Positions 46,301 through 54,713 of a stretch of 64,000 bases of DNA are shown here, piece after piece (position 1 is the first letter of the stretch; every line of letters starts with the position of its first letter). Under the pieces are notes generated by a model. The model did no database searches, was not told where the DNA came from, and saw only the letters and a list, made by a program, of their open reading frames with translations. Position numbers and translations under genes: made by a program. The DNA is from Streptomyces sp. CB01373. GTDB taxonomy: Bacteria > Actinomycetota > Actinomycetes > Streptomycetales > Streptomycetaceae. The DNA lies in assembly GCF_002803075.1 (NCBI RefSeq), contig NZ_NNBK01000005.1:1-64000 (forward strand), read 5' to 3'.

Positions 46301-47143
46301 GACGCGCGGGCGGAGGCCGAGCGGACCCTGGACGACGCCCGCCGGGACGCCAACAAGCGGCGCTCGGAGGCCGCCGAGCAGGTCGACACCCTCATCAACG
46401 AGACGGCCGCCGAGGCCGACAAGCTGCTCACCGAGGCGCAGGCGAGCGCGGTCAAGACGAAGGCGGACGCCGAGTCCCAGGCCGACACGATGGTGGGCGC
46501 GGCCCGCAATGAGGCCGACCGGATCCTGTCCGGGGCGAGGGTCGAGGGCAACTCCACGGTGGAGAAGGCCCGTACGGACGCGGACGGACTGCTCGTCGGC
46601 GCCCGCCGGGACGCCACGCAGATCCGCGAGCGCGCGGAGGAGCTGCGCGAGCGCCTGACGACCGAGATCGAGGAGCTGCACGAGCGGGCCCGCCGCGAGG
46701 CGGCCGAGACGATGAAGTCGGCGGGCGACCGCTGCGACGCGCTCGTCAAGGCGGCCGAGGAGCAGCTCGCCAGGGCGCAGTCCAAGGCGAAGGAGATCGT
46801 CTCGGAGGCCAACTCCGAGGCGGGCAAGGTGCGGATCGCCGCGGTGAAGAAGGCCGAGGGGCTGCTGAAGGAGGCCGAGCAGAAGAAGGCCACGCTCGTG
46901 AAGGAGGCCGAGGAACTCAAGGCCGAGGCGGTCCACGAGGCCCGGCGCACGGTCGAGGAGGGCAAGCGGGAGCTGGAGATCCTGGTGCGCCGGCGCGAGG
47001 ACATCAACACCGAGATCTCCCGGGTGCAGGACGTGCTGGAGGCACTGGAGTCGTTCGAGGCGCCGTCCGGGAAGGACGGTGCGGTGAAGGCTGGAGCGAC
47101 GGTGGGGGCACCCCGGTCGGGTGGCAAATCGTCAGACGGATAG
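43331..47143 (+). CDS. scy: Scy, polarity scaffold coiled-coil protein
   Basis: About 1270 aa, nearly all predicted coiled coil: long runs of Ala, Glu, Arg, Lys and Gln with repeats such as EAERLRAEA and EADRVRTDA. The N-terminus (MRGYERQE, then HLSRFEAEMDRLKTEREKA) is the DivIVA-like head; the C-terminal 60 residues are less repetitive. Scy organises the hyphal tip polarisome and partners with DivIVA and FilP (known in Streptomyces). The repetition follows the 51-residue coiled-coil pattern described for this family. I chose GTG 43331; TTG 43301 is a possible earlier start. filP follows 182 bp downstream. Confidence 0.92.
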   Translation: MRGYERQEREPAADVDHLSRFEAEMDRLKTEREKAIQHAEDLGYQVEVLRAKLHEARRTIMTRPAYDGADLGYQAEQLLRNAQMQADQIRADAERELSQARTQTQRILQEHAEQAARLQAELHTEAVNRRQQLDQELAERRQTVESHVNENVAWAEQLRARTEQQARRLLDESRAEAEQAMAAARAEAERVAAEARQRLQGEAEAARAEAEQLLRRARTDAERLLNAASSQAQEATDHAEQLRSATASESDAARRQAAELSRSAEQRMADAEEALRKAQTEAGKLVTEAEDAAAKTLAGAEAAKEQRTRTAKEQVARLVQEATKEAEATKSEAEQLVADARAEAEKVVAEASEKARTITAEESATQLSKAAKTAEDVLNKAAEDARRTTKAASEEAERVRKEAEAEADRLRAEAHDLAEQLKGAAKDDTKEYRAKTVELQEEARRLRGEAEQLRADAVAEGERIRAEARREAVAQIEEAAKSAEELLAKAKADADELRGTAQSDSEKVRTEAIERATTLRRQAEETLERTRKEAERHRAEAEEQAESLKADAERAALELREETEEAVAARKAEAAEELTRLHTEAEERLAKAEKALGEAREEASRIRREAAEEAERLRTEAAERIRTLQQQAETEAERLRDAAAADAAASRAEGEAVAVRLRSEAAAEAERLKAEAQDTADRVRTEAQAAAERLGAEASETLAAAQEEAARRRREAEELLGAARAEADQERERAREQSEELLASARKRVEEAQAEATRLVEEADRRATEMVSAAEQHAQQVRDSVAGLHDQAQEEIAGLRSAAEHAAERTRREAEEEADRVRTDAYAERERASEDAGRLRSEAREETEAAKVLAERTVSEAITEAERIRTDVSEHAQRVRTEASDTIAQAEQDASRTRAEAREDANRIRTDAATQADTLISEARSEAERLQTETIAEADQVRAESVAKAEKLISDATGDAERLRAGAAETVGAAQAHAERVRTEAERVRSDARAEAERTLDDARRDANKRRSEAAEQVDTLINETAAEADKLLTEAQASAVKTKADAESQADTMVGAARNEADRILSGARVEGNSTVEKARTDADGLLVGARRDATQIRERAEELRERLTTEIEELHERARREAAETMKSAGDRCDALVKAAEEQLARAQSKAKEIVSEANSEAGKVRIAAVKKAEGLLKEAEQKKATLVKEAEELKAEAVHEARRTVEEGKRELEILVRRREDINTEISRVQDVLEALESFEAPSGKDGAVKAGATVGAPRSGGKSSDG

Positions 47144-47162
47144 CCTGGAGGGGGATTCCGGC

Positions 47163-47221
47163 CTTCTGGGTGGTTTGACCCGTTCTCTTGGCAAGCCTTG
47201 GGACGGTCAGCCACCCAAAAG
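47163..47221 (+). promoter_or_regulatory. Long imperfect hairpin between scy and filP
   Basis: 47163-47180 can pair with 47205-47221 over about 14 of 18 positions, with an inner GGC-AA-GCC stem in the loop. It lies 20 bp after the scy stop and 105 bp before filP. It could end scy transcription or structure the filP leader; no T-run is present. Confidence 0.45.
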
Positions 47222-47325
47222 AGGTGTCATTCTCCAGATCAAACACGTATCCGCTCGATGACACACCGCTTCGGCCCCTAGGATTCCACCTATCACCTCA
47301 CCGGTCTCATTCGGACAGGAACCCC

Positions 47326-48261
47326 ATGAGCGACACTTCCCCCTACGGCTTCGAGCTTGTGCGGCGTGGGTACGACCGCGCTCAGGTGGACGAACGAATC
47401 TCCAAGCTCGTCTCCGACCGTGACAGTGCTCTCGCCCGCATCACCGCCCTGGAGAAGCGCATCGAGGAGCTCCACCTCGAGACGCAGAACGCCCAGGCCC
47501 AAGTCGGCGACGCCGAACCGTCGTACGCGGGCCTCGGCGCGCGGGTCGAGAAGATCCTCCGCCTCGCCGAGGAGGAGGCCAAGGATCTGCGTGAGGAGGC
47601 CCGGCGCGCGTCCGAACAGCACCGCGAACTCGCCGAGTCGGCGGCCCAGCAGGTTCGCAACGACGCCGAGTCCTTCGCCGCGGACCGCAAGTCCAAGGCC
47701 GAGGACGAGGGCGTCCGGATCGTCGAGAAGGCCAAGGGCGAGGCCTCCCAGCTGCGCTCCGACGCGCAGAAGGACGCGCAGTCCAAGCGTGAGGAGGCGG
47801 ACGCCCTCTTCGAGGAGACCCGCGCCAAGGCCGCACAGGCCGCCGCCGACTTCGAGACGAACCTCGCCAAGCGGCGCGAGCAGTCCGAGCGGGACCTGGC
47901 CTCCCGTCAGGCCAAGGCCGAGAAGCGGCTGGCGGAGATCGAGCACCGTGCCGAGCAGCTCCGCCTGGAGGCGGAGAAGCTGCGCACCGACGCCGAGCGC
48001 CGCGCCCGCCAGACGGTGGAGACGGCCCAGCGCCAGGCCGAGGACATCGTGGCCGACGCCAACGCCAAGGCCGACCGCATCCGTTCGGAATCCGAGCGCG
48101 AGCTCGCGGCGCTCACCAACCGCCGCGACTCCATCAACGCGCAGCTGACGAACGTGCGCGAGATGCTGGCGACCCTCACCGGTGCCGCGGTGGCCGCCGC
48201 GGCCGCGCCGACCGAGGACGAGCCGATCTCCCGCGGCGTTCCGGCCCAGCAGTCCCGCTGA
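47326..48261 (+). CDS. filP: FilP, intermediate-filament-like protein
   Basis: 311 aa. The first 60 residues are DivIVA-like (SPYGFELVRRGYDRAQVDERISKL), the remainder is coiled coil (EEEAKDLREEARRASEQHREL, KAEKRLAEIEHRAEQLRLEAEKL), and the last 30 residues are Ala/Pro-rich. FilP assembles into a cis-interconnected network at hyphal tips and binds DivIVA. Length matches the S. coelicolor protein as I recall it. ATG 47326 has CAGGA upstream. Neighbouring scy encodes its functional partner. Confidence 0.94.
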   Translation: MSDTSPYGFELVRRGYDRAQVDERISKLVSDRDSALARITALEKRIEELHLETQNAQAQVGDAEPSYAGLGARVEKILRLAEEEAKDLREEARRASEQHRELAESAAQQVRNDAESFAADRKSKAEDEGVRIVEKAKGEASQLRSDAQKDAQSKREEADALFEETRAKAAQAAADFETNLAKRREQSERDLASRQAKAEKRLAEIEHRAEQLRLEAEKLRTDAERRARQTVETAQRQAEDIVADANAKADRIRSESERELAALTNRRDSINAQLTNVREMLATLTGAAVAAAAAPTEDEPISRGVPAQQSR

Positions 48262-48305
48262 ACGGCGTTCGCCGGGCCCGACCGCGGCTGACATCCGCCG
48301 CTGAA

Positions 48306-48345
48306 CGCGAAGCTCTCTGCCCCAGGGGTGGCGGAGAGCTTCGCG
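48306..48345 (+). terminator. Hairpin after filP
   Basis: A 12-bp perfect stem (48306-48317 with 48334-48345) with a 16-nt loop that itself holds CCCCAGGGG lies 45 bp after filP. It ends 19 bp before the leaderless-looking ABC gene at 48365. Confidence 0.8.
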
Positions 48346-48364
48346 GCGTTCTAGCGTGTCTGCC

Positions 48365-49333
48365 ATGATCGAACTGGAGGGGTTGAGCAAGCGGTACGGG
48401 GACAAGCTGGCAGTCGACGGCCTCACCTTCACCGTCCGGCCGGGTACCGTCACCGGGTTCCTCGGGCCCAACGGCGCCGGGAAGTCCACGACGATGAGGA
48501 TGATCCTCGGCCTCGACCGGCCCACCGCCGGGTACGTCCGCATCGACGGCAGGCACTACCAGGAGCTCAAGGATCCGCTGACGTACATCGGCGCCCTGCT
48601 GGACGCCAAGGCCATGCACGGCGGGCGCAGCGCCTACAACCACCTGCTGTGCCTCGCCCAGAGCAACGGCATCCCCACCCACCGGGTGAACGAGGTCCTG
48701 GACACCGTCGGACTGACCCCGGTGGCGCGGAAGAAGGCGAAGGGCTTCTCGCTCGGCATGAGCCAGCGGCTCGGCATCGCCGGCGCGCTGCTCGGCGACC
48801 CGCGGATCCTGATGTTCGACGAGCCGGTCAACGGCCTCGACCCCGAGGGCATCCACTGGATCCGCGGTCTGATGAAGTCCCTCGCCGCCCAGGGCCGTAC
48901 GGTGTTCGTCTCCTCGCACCTGATGAGCGAGATGGCGCTGACCGCGGACCACCTCGTCGTCATCGGACAGGGCCGACTGCTCGCCGACACCACCATGGCC
49001 GACTTCATCGAGCGCAACTCCCGTTCCCACGTGCGGGTCCGCAGCCCGCAGCCCGAGCGTCTGCTCGACGTGCTGCACGAGGCCGGGATCACCGCCGTGC
49101 CGGGCGAGGCCGGGCTGCTCCAGGTCGAGGGCGGCAAGGCGGAGCGCATCGGGGAGCTGGCCGCACAGCACCAGGTCGTGCTGCACGAGCTGAGCAGTCA
49201 GCAGTCGTCGCTCGAGGAGGCGTTCATGCGGCTGACGGCCGGTGCGGTGGAGTACCACGCGCACACCTCAGAGGCCGCGCCGGAAGGGGCGCCCGCCCAG
49301 CCGTCGGGCGCCGACAGTGAGAAGGAGGGCTGA
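48365..49333 (+). CDS. ABC exporter ATPase, first of two cassettes
   Basis: 322 aa DrrA/CcmA-like ATPase of the ABC-2 class. Walker A GPNGAGKSTT, signature-like SLGMSQRLGIAGALLGDP, Walker B ILMFDEPVNGLDPEG and the H-loop VSSHLMSEM are present, followed by an 80-residue C-terminal domain. It drives the permease encoded 3 bp downstream. The ATG lies 8 nt after TAGCGT (48352-48357), so the mRNA is probably leaderless. A closely similar pair follows at 50221-52328. Confidence 0.9.
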   Translation: MIELEGLSKRYGDKLAVDGLTFTVRPGTVTGFLGPNGAGKSTTMRMILGLDRPTAGYVRIDGRHYQELKDPLTYIGALLDAKAMHGGRSAYNHLLCLAQSNGIPTHRVNEVLDTVGLTPVARKKAKGFSLGMSQRLGIAGALLGDPRILMFDEPVNGLDPEGIHWIRGLMKSLAAQGRTVFVSSHLMSEMALTADHLVVIGQGRLLADTTMADFIERNSRSHVRVRSPQPERLLDVLHEAGITAVPGEAGLLQVEGGKAERIGELAAQHQVVLHELSSQQSSLEEAFMRLTAGAVEYHAHTSEAAPEGAPAQPSGADSEKEG

Positions 49334-49336
49334 GCG

Positions 49337-50107
49337 ATGGCGGCGACTCAGGTCATCAGGTCCGAGTGGACCAAGATCCGGTCGGTGGCGTCCACGGTGT
49401 GGACGCTGTCCCTGACGGCGGTCGTCACGATCGCCCTCGGCATGCTGCTCTCGGCCCTGTCGAAGCACGAGTTCGGCAACATGGACGCGCGGGACCGGGT
49501 CTCCTTCGACCCGACGTACGTCAGCTTCGCAGGCATGGGCCTCGGCCAGCTCGCGATGATCGTGTTCGCGGTACTGGTGGTGTCCAACGAGTACAGCACC
49601 GGCATGATCCGCACGTCGCTGGCCGCCGTCCCGCAGCGCGGGGCCTTCCTGGCGAGCAAGGTGGCGGTGGCCGCCGGGCTGGCCCTCGTGGTCGGCATGG
49701 TCACCAGCTTCGCCTCGTTCTTCCTCGGACAGGCGATGCTCGGCTCGATCGGCACCTCCCTCGGCGAGCCGGGTGTGCTGCGCGCGGTCGTCGGCGGCGG
49801 CCTCTACATGACGCTCATCGCGCTGTTCTCCATGGGCGTCACCGTGATGCTGCGCTCGCCGATGCTGTCGCTGGGCATCCTGATGCCGTTCTTCTTCCTG
49901 ATCTCGAACATCCTGGGCAATGTCTCGGCGACGAAGAAGGTCGGCCGGTTCCTGCCCGACCAGGCCGGCAGTCGCATCATGCAGGTGGTCCCCCGGGTCG
50001 GCGACGACACCCCCTACGGTCCCTGGGGCGGCCTCGGGATCATGCTGCTGTGGGTGATCGCGGCGCTCGCGGGAGGGTACGCACTACTGCGGAAGCGGGA
50101 CGCCTGA
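49337..50107 (+). CDS. ABC-2 permease, first cassette
   Basis: 256 aa with six hydrophobic segments: TVWTLSLTAVVTIALGMLLSAL, FAGMGLGQLAMIVFAVLVV, VAVAAGLALVVGMVTSFASFFL, LYMTLIALFSMGVTVML, LSLGILMPFFFLISNILG and GIMLLWVIAALAGGYALL. The cytoplasmic N-terminus QVIRSEWTKIRSVASTVWT and EYSTGMIRTSL match ABC-2 membrane subunits. It starts 3 bp after the ATPase stop and shares the mRNA. Confidence 0.92.
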   Translation: MAATQVIRSEWTKIRSVASTVWTLSLTAVVTIALGMLLSALSKHEFGNMDARDRVSFDPTYVSFAGMGLGQLAMIVFAVLVVSNEYSTGMIRTSLAAVPQRGAFLASKVAVAAGLALVVGMVTSFASFFLGQAMLGSIGTSLGEPGVLRAVVGGGLYMTLIALFSMGVTVMLRSPMLSLGILMPFFFLISNILGNVSATKKVGRFLPDQAGSRIMQVVPRVGDDTPYGPWGGLGIMLLWVIAALAGGYALLRKRDA

Positions 50108-50220
50108 GCACGCAGGTTTTTTACTTCCCTTTGGGCGGAACCGTCAGCGCCCGGATATCCTCCTAACCCTTACGGGGGGCATGTGCCCCGCTGAGCTGAA
50201 CCGTTCGATGGGTGCGGAGC

Positions 50221-51456
50221 ATGATCGAGGCAGTCGGCCTGACCAAGCGCTATGGCGACAAGACCGCCGTGGACAATCTCTCCTTCCATGTGCGGCCGGG
50301 TGCCGTCACCGGCTTCCTCGGTCCGAACGGCTCGGGCAAGTCGACGACGATGCGGATGATCCTGGGGCTGGACAACCCCACCTCGGGAATGGTGACGATC
50401 GGCGGCCATCCGTACCGCACGCTGCCGAACGCGCCCCGCCAGGTCGGCGCCCTGCTGGACGCGAAGGCGGTGCACGGCGGCCGGTCCGCGCGCAACCACC
50501 TGCTGTCCCTGGCGCAGCTTTCCGGCATCCCGGCCCGCCGTGTCGACGAGGTGCTCGGGGTCGTCGGCCTCCAGGACGTGGCGAGGAGACGCTCCAAGGG
50601 CTTCTCCCTCGGTATGGGCCAGCGGCTTGGCATCGCCGCCGCGCTGCTCGGCGACCCGCAGGTGCTGCTGTTCGACGAGCCGGTGAACGGTCTCGACCCC
50701 GAGGGCATCCTCTGGGTGCGCAATCTGATGAAGTCGCTGGCGGCGGAGGGACGGACTGTGTTCGTCTCCAGTCACCTGATGAGCGAGATGGCGCTGACCG
50801 CCGACCACCTCATCGTCATCGGGCGCGGGCAGCTGCTCGCCGACATGAGCGTGACGGACTTCATCTCCGCGAACTCCGCGGACTTCGCGCGGGTCCGCAC
50901 ACCCGACACCGAGCCGCAGCAGCGGGAGAAGCTGACGTCTGCGCTGACCGAGGCGGGCGGGCACGTGCTGCCCGAGCAGGACGGCGCGCTGCGCGTGACC
51001 GGGCTGCCGCTGGCGCGCATCAGCGACCTCGCGCACGGGGCGGACGTACGCCTGTGGGAGCTGTCGCCGCACCAGGCCTCGCTGGAGGAGGCGTACATGC
51101 GGATGACCCAGGGGGTCGTCGACTACCGCTCCACCATCGACCAGAAGGCCGGACTGATGCAGCCCCTGCCGCCCGGCGCCGAGCCGGCGATGCCGGTGCC
51201 CGGTCAGGGCCAGCCCGGCTGGTACGCGCCGCCACCGCCCCAGCCGGGCGGACACCCGTACGCGGGCTCGCAGCCGAACCCGTACGCGGCTCCGGGCTCG
51301 GGCCACCCGGGCCCCTACGGCGCCCCGGGCGCGGGCACCGCGAACCCGTACGCGCAGAGCGCCCCGCAGGCCCCGCAGGTACCCGCCCAGCCCGCCGCCG
51401 CGCCGCAGGCCCCCGCATCCGCCGACGACTCCGCCAAGCCCGAGGACGACCGATGA
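50221..51456 (+). CDS. ABC exporter ATPase, second cassette, with a Pro/Gly/Tyr-rich tail
   Basis: 411 aa. Residues 1 to about 310 are a paralogue of the first ATPase (GPNGSGKSTTMRMILGL, SLGMGQRLGIAAALLGDP, LLFDEPVNGLDPEG). The last 95 residues are a low-complexity tail with PGQGQPGWYAPPPPQPGG and NPYAAPG units, absent from the first copy. The start is ATG 50221, with GTG 50212 possible. The final 4 bp overlap the second permease. Confidence 0.88.
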   Translation: MIEAVGLTKRYGDKTAVDNLSFHVRPGAVTGFLGPNGSGKSTTMRMILGLDNPTSGMVTIGGHPYRTLPNAPRQVGALLDAKAVHGGRSARNHLLSLAQLSGIPARRVDEVLGVVGLQDVARRRSKGFSLGMGQRLGIAAALLGDPQVLLFDEPVNGLDPEGILWVRNLMKSLAAEGRTVFVSSHLMSEMALTADHLIVIGRGQLLADMSVTDFISANSADFARVRTPDTEPQQREKLTSALTEAGGHVLPEQDGALRVTGLPLARISDLAHGADVRLWELSPHQASLEEAYMRMTQGVVDYRSTIDQKAGLMQPLPPGAEPAMPVPGQGQPGWYAPPPPQPGGHPYAGSQPNPYAAPGSGHPGPYGAPGAGTANPYAQSAPQAPQVPAQPAAAPQAPASADDSAKPEDDR

Positions 51457-52328
51457 GCACGCCGCAGACTCCTGTGCCGCAGGCCGCGCCGCCCGCCTGG
51501 GAGGCGGCGGCCGGTTCCACCCACCCCGGCTACACCTCGCCGATACCCGTCGTGCGCACGCACCTCGGGCACGCCATCGCCTCGGAGTGGACGAAGATCA
51601 AGTCGGTGCGCTCCACGATGTGGACGCTCGGGGTGTTCATCCTGCTGGTGGTCGGGATCGGACTACTGATCGGCCTGTTCATCTCCAATGCGGCCGGTGA
51701 GCTGAACGGCGACGAGAACATGCTGTCGATGGGCTTCTTCGGGCTGCTGCTCGGCAGCATCTGCATCATCACGCTCGGCGTGCTGACCACGGCCTCGGAG
51801 TACGGCACCGGCATGATCCGGACCACGATGACGGCGTGCCCAACCCGTGGGCGGGTGCTCACGGCCAAGGCGGTGGTGTTCTTCCTGGTCGCGTTCACGG
51901 TGACGCTGGTCTCCACCGGCGTGGTCGGCCTCGCGCAGACGGCCCTGCTGCAGGGCATCGGCGCCCGGCAGCCCACCGGTGCGGAGTGGTTCAAGGCCAC
52001 CGTCGGCGTCAGCCTCTTCATGGCCCTGCTCGGGCTGATCTCGCTCGTCATCGGCTCGGTGCTGCGGCACTCGGCGGGCGCCATCACGATCATGATCGGT
52101 GTCGTGCTCGCCCCGCTGGTGATCGCGCTGTTCATGATCACGCACTCGCTGGAGAAGGTGCGCGAGTTCCTGTTCGAGTACTCGATCCCGAACCAGCTGA
52201 GCGTCTTCTACTCCAACTCCCTCACCAGTTCCGGCCCGACCGGATGGGACCCGCTGTGGATCCTGCTGGGCGCGACGGCCGTCGCGTTCGCCGGCGCCTG
52301 GGCCCTGCTGCGCACGCGGGACGTGTGA
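51453..52328 (+). CDS. ABC-2 permease, second cassette, with Pro/Ala-rich N-terminal extension
   Basis: 291 aa. A 40-residue Pro/Ala-rich cytoplasmic leader precedes the shared IASEWTKIKSVRSTMWT motif and about six hydrophobic segments (LGVFILLVVGIGLLIGLF, FFGLLLGSICIITLGVLTTA, AVVFFLVAFTVTLVSTGVVGL, SLFMALLGLISLVIGSVL, ITIMIGVVLAPLVIALFMI, ILLGATAVAFAGAWALL). ATG 51453 overlaps the ATPase stop by 4 bp. Together with the first cassette it looks like a tandem duplication that diverged by gaining disordered tails. Confidence 0.9.
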   Translation: MSTPQTPVPQAAPPAWEAAAGSTHPGYTSPIPVVRTHLGHAIASEWTKIKSVRSTMWTLGVFILLVVGIGLLIGLFISNAAGELNGDENMLSMGFFGLLLGSICIITLGVLTTASEYGTGMIRTTMTACPTRGRVLTAKAVVFFLVAFTVTLVSTGVVGLAQTALLQGIGARQPTGAEWFKATVGVSLFMALLGLISLVIGSVLRHSAGAITIMIGVVLAPLVIALFMITHSLEKVREFLFEYSIPNQLSVFYSNSLTSSGPTGWDPLWILLGATAVAFAGAWALLRTRDV

Positions 52329-52344
52329 GCGACGGGAACCGCGG

Positions 52345-52686
52345 CTAGAACCGCGGCGCGTTACGGGACCGCTGCACCCTTGTGGTGCGGCGGTCCTTGG
52401 CGTTCCAGCACGCCTTGTGCCAGTGCCGGCGGTCGTCCACGCCCGCGTGCTGGGGCCAGGCCACCACGTGCGGGACGCCGGAGGGGATCAGCTGGTCGCA
52501 GCCGGGACAGCGGTACGTCTTGCCCTCGGCGGCGGAGCCCGCGACATGGCGCACGCTGAAGTCCTCGCCCTGCCAGCTCTCGGTGGACTGCCAACCGCCG
52601 TAGCGGCCCCCGCCGTCGTCCTCGGCGCTCCGGCCGGACGAGGCGGCGCCTCTTCCACCCTTGGATCGGTTGCGGCGGGGGGACAC
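52345..52686 (-). CDS. Small protein with a Cys/His cluster, unknown function
   Basis: 113 aa. The basic N-terminus (SPRRNRSKGGRG) is followed by a Gly/Ser linker and a C-terminal zinc-site-like cluster YRCPGCDQLIPSGVPHVVAW, then HAGVDDRRHWHKACW. I recall such proteins annotated as ATP/GTP-binding in actinomycetes, which the sequence does not support. GTG 52686 has GAGGTG upstream. It is convergent with the ABC operon. Confidence 0.75.
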   Translation of the reverse strand: MSPRRNRSKGGRGAASSGRSAEDDGGGRYGGWQSTESWQGEDFSVRHVAGSAAEGKTYRCPGCDQLIPSGVPHVVAWPQHAGVDDRRHWHKACWNAKDRRTTRVQRSRNAPRF

Positions 52687-52909
52687 GGGACACCTCACGA
52701 AACTGTGCGGAAGACAGGGACCTTCTCCAGCGTACGCGGCGCCACCGCGGGCATGTGGGGAGAACCAACCACCACAAGTCCCCTTCCCGGACGACCCATT
52801 CCGCAGACAATCCGCAAATCTCTTCGCCAGGCCGTGTCCTCGGCACGTGTCCCCCGGTTATGCCGGGTGGGGGAGCTCCGTGTCGGAGCCGAGGAAGCAG
52901 GAAAGAGCA

Positions 52910-53938
52910 ATGCGCGTTGGAAGTTTCGTGCTGGCGGCCCAGTTCCCCGGGCAGGGCCAAGGCGAGGCGCTGCACCGGGCGGTCCGCTCCGCGGAGGTCG
53001 CCGAGGAGGCCGGTCTCGACGCGGTCTGGCTGGGCGAGCACCACTTCGTCCCGTACGGGACGTGCCCGTCCGCGATCACTCTGGCCGCGCTGCTGCTCGG
53101 CCGCACCCGCCGGCTGCGGGTGGGTACAGCGGTCAGCGTGCTGCCCACGGTCCACCCGGTGGCGCTCGGCGAGCAGGCGGCGCTGCTGCACATGACGAGC
53201 GGCGGGCGGTTCTCGCTCGGCGTCGGGCGCGGCGGCCCGTGGGTGGACCTGGAAGTGTTCGGCATGGGACTGGAGGCGTACGAGAAGGGGTTCCCCGAGT
53301 CGCTCGACCTGCTGACGCGCTGGCTGCGCGAGCCGTCGGTGTCGGCCTCGGGCGAGCGGTTCGCCTTCCGCGAGGTCCCCGTCGTACCGCGCCCGTCGGA
53401 GGCGCTGACCCAGGTCCCGGGTCCCGAGGTCGTCGTCGCCTGCACCTCCGCGGCGAGCGTGCGGCTGGCCGCCGAGCGCGGGCTGCCGATGCTGCTGGGG
53501 ATGCACATCGGGGACGAGGAGAAGGCCGAGATGGTCGCCCACTGGCAGCGGTGCGCGCGGGCGGCCGGCCGGACGGGCGAGGAGATCCGGGGCGCCGCCC
53601 ATGTATCGGCGGGCGTCTGTCAGATCGCGGACCGGCGCACGGACGCGGTGGAGACCCTGCTGAAGGCGATGCCGGGCTGGCTGAAACAGGGTCTCGACGC
53701 CCATGTCACCGTGGACGGACGGGCCCGCGGGATGCGCGATCCGCTGGAGTACACCGAACTGCTCTGCGGGCTGCACCCGGTCGGCACCCCGCGGCTGTGC
53801 GCCGACCGGCTCGCGGCCACCACCGAGCGGACCGGCATCTCCCGCTTCGCCCTGTTCACCGAGGGCTCGGGTGATCTGGCGGCGACGGAGGAGAACCTGC
53901 GACGGCTCGGCGCCGAGGTACTGCCCGAGCTGCGGTGA
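52910..53938 (+). CDS. LLM-class flavin-dependent oxidoreductase
   Basis: 342 aa luciferase-like TIM-barrel protein. Motifs: VGSFVLAAQFPGQGQGEALH, VWLGEHHFVPYG, LRVGTAVSVLPTVHPVALGEQAALL and SGGRFSLGVGRGGPW. It probably uses F420 or FMN; the substrate cannot be told. ATG 52910 has AGGAAAG upstream; the frame extends to 52661 without family-like sequence. It is convergent with a conserved hypothetical gene. Confidence 0.88.
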   Translation: MRVGSFVLAAQFPGQGQGEALHRAVRSAEVAEEAGLDAVWLGEHHFVPYGTCPSAITLAALLLGRTRRLRVGTAVSVLPTVHPVALGEQAALLHMTSGGRFSLGVGRGGPWVDLEVFGMGLEAYEKGFPESLDLLTRWLREPSVSASGERFAFREVPVVPRPSEALTQVPGPEVVVACTSAASVRLAAERGLPMLLGMHIGDEEKAEMVAHWQRCARAAGRTGEEIRGAAHVSAGVCQIADRRTDAVETLLKAMPGWLKQGLDAHVTVDGRARGMRDPLEYTELLCGLHPVGTPRLCADRLAATTERTGISRFALFTEGSGDLAATEENLRRLGAEVLPELR

Positions 53939-54020
53939 CCGGGGGCACGACGTGGGAGGCTTGCCGCCCCTGAAGTCCGAGCACTCCCGTGGACGGAGCG
54001 GCAAGCATCGACTCACGGCA

Positions 54021-54413
54021 TCAGCAGTCCCGCAGCTCCGGGGACTGGTTGAGGAGCTGGCTGCGCACCGAGGTGAAACGGGCCAGCGTCTCGTCGGCCG
54101 AGGCGTCCAGCGGGAACACCGCCACCCGGTGGCAGTTCTGGAAGGCGAGCCGCACGCCGAAGTGCCGCTGAAGCGCGCCGCGCATGGCGTCACTCGCCAG
54201 CACACGCAGCAGTTGACCGCGTGCGTACTCGTCCGGCGGGGGCGTCTGGTTGTCGGCGAACTGGCCGCCGTCCACCTTCAGCTGGGCCACCAGGGAGCTG
54301 ATCATCTCCCACGCGTAGGGCAGGGAGGTCCGGACGCAGTCGACGAAGTCAGCTTCGTCGACCTCGCCTCGCTCGGCCTGTTCGAGTAGGGCCGGTGAGA
54401 CGTCGAGCGACAT
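54021..54413 (-). CDS. Conserved actinomycete protein of unknown function
   Basis: 130 aa, acidic, mostly helical, no signal or membrane segment. The first half (SPALLEQAERGEVDEADFVDCVRTSLPYAW) and second half (MRGALQRHFGVRLAFQNCHRVAVF) are separated by a Pro-rich hinge QTPPPDEY. I recognise it only as a streptomycete gene that sits divergent from nucS. ATG 54413 has AGAGGAG upstream. Confidence 0.8.
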   Translation of the reverse strand: MSLDVSPALLEQAERGEVDEADFVDCVRTSLPYAWEMISSLVAQLKVDGGQFADNQTPPPDEYARGQLLRVLASDAMRGALQRHFGVRLAFQNCHRVAVFPLDASADETLARFTSVRSQLLNQSPELRDC

Positions 54414-54713
54414 GGGTACTCCTCTCGCACCCCCGAACAACAGGGGTTGCCGGACAGATAAGGGGGCACGCGACTCCCAATACGGTGAGTACACGGATCG
54501 CGACCTCCCGTTCACTACGGTAGGCACAAGAACGGACGCCCACCAGGCGAATGCATATACAGACCGGGCTAGTTGGGCACACAATCGGCCACAAGTGAAC
54601 ACGGGTGATCCAGGGAAAAATGGGGCGACCCACAGGGAGTCCCGATCCCCGCCCCGCTGGAGGTCCCCGGGCGAATCGCGCGCAGGGCCGTCCGTCCAGT
54701 AGCGTTGCCGACC
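54414..54713. other. Divergent promoter region between the conserved gene and nucS
   Basis: This 300-bp gap holds the promoters of both genes and no ORF of its own. The middle part is unusually A/T-rich (GCATATACAGA near 54550). TAGCGT at 54700-54705 is the probable nucS -10. The palindrome-like CTACGGTAG near 54515 may be a site for the leftward promoter. I see no repeat or RNA structure. Confidence 0.5.

Noticed and set aside
43166..46936. 1256-aa open frame on the - strand opposite scy
   Set aside because: It is the mirror of the repetitive GC-rich scy coding sequence, with Leu/Gly/Arg low complexity and no family-like motif.
43331..47143. DNA repeats in scy as a CRISPR or satellite array
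   Set aside because: The repeats are degenerate and codon-phased, encoding coiled coil; there are no identical repeats with unique spacers.
50116..50123. T-run after the first ABC permease as a terminator
   Set aside because: No stem precedes the six T, so it is not a recognisable intrinsic terminator.
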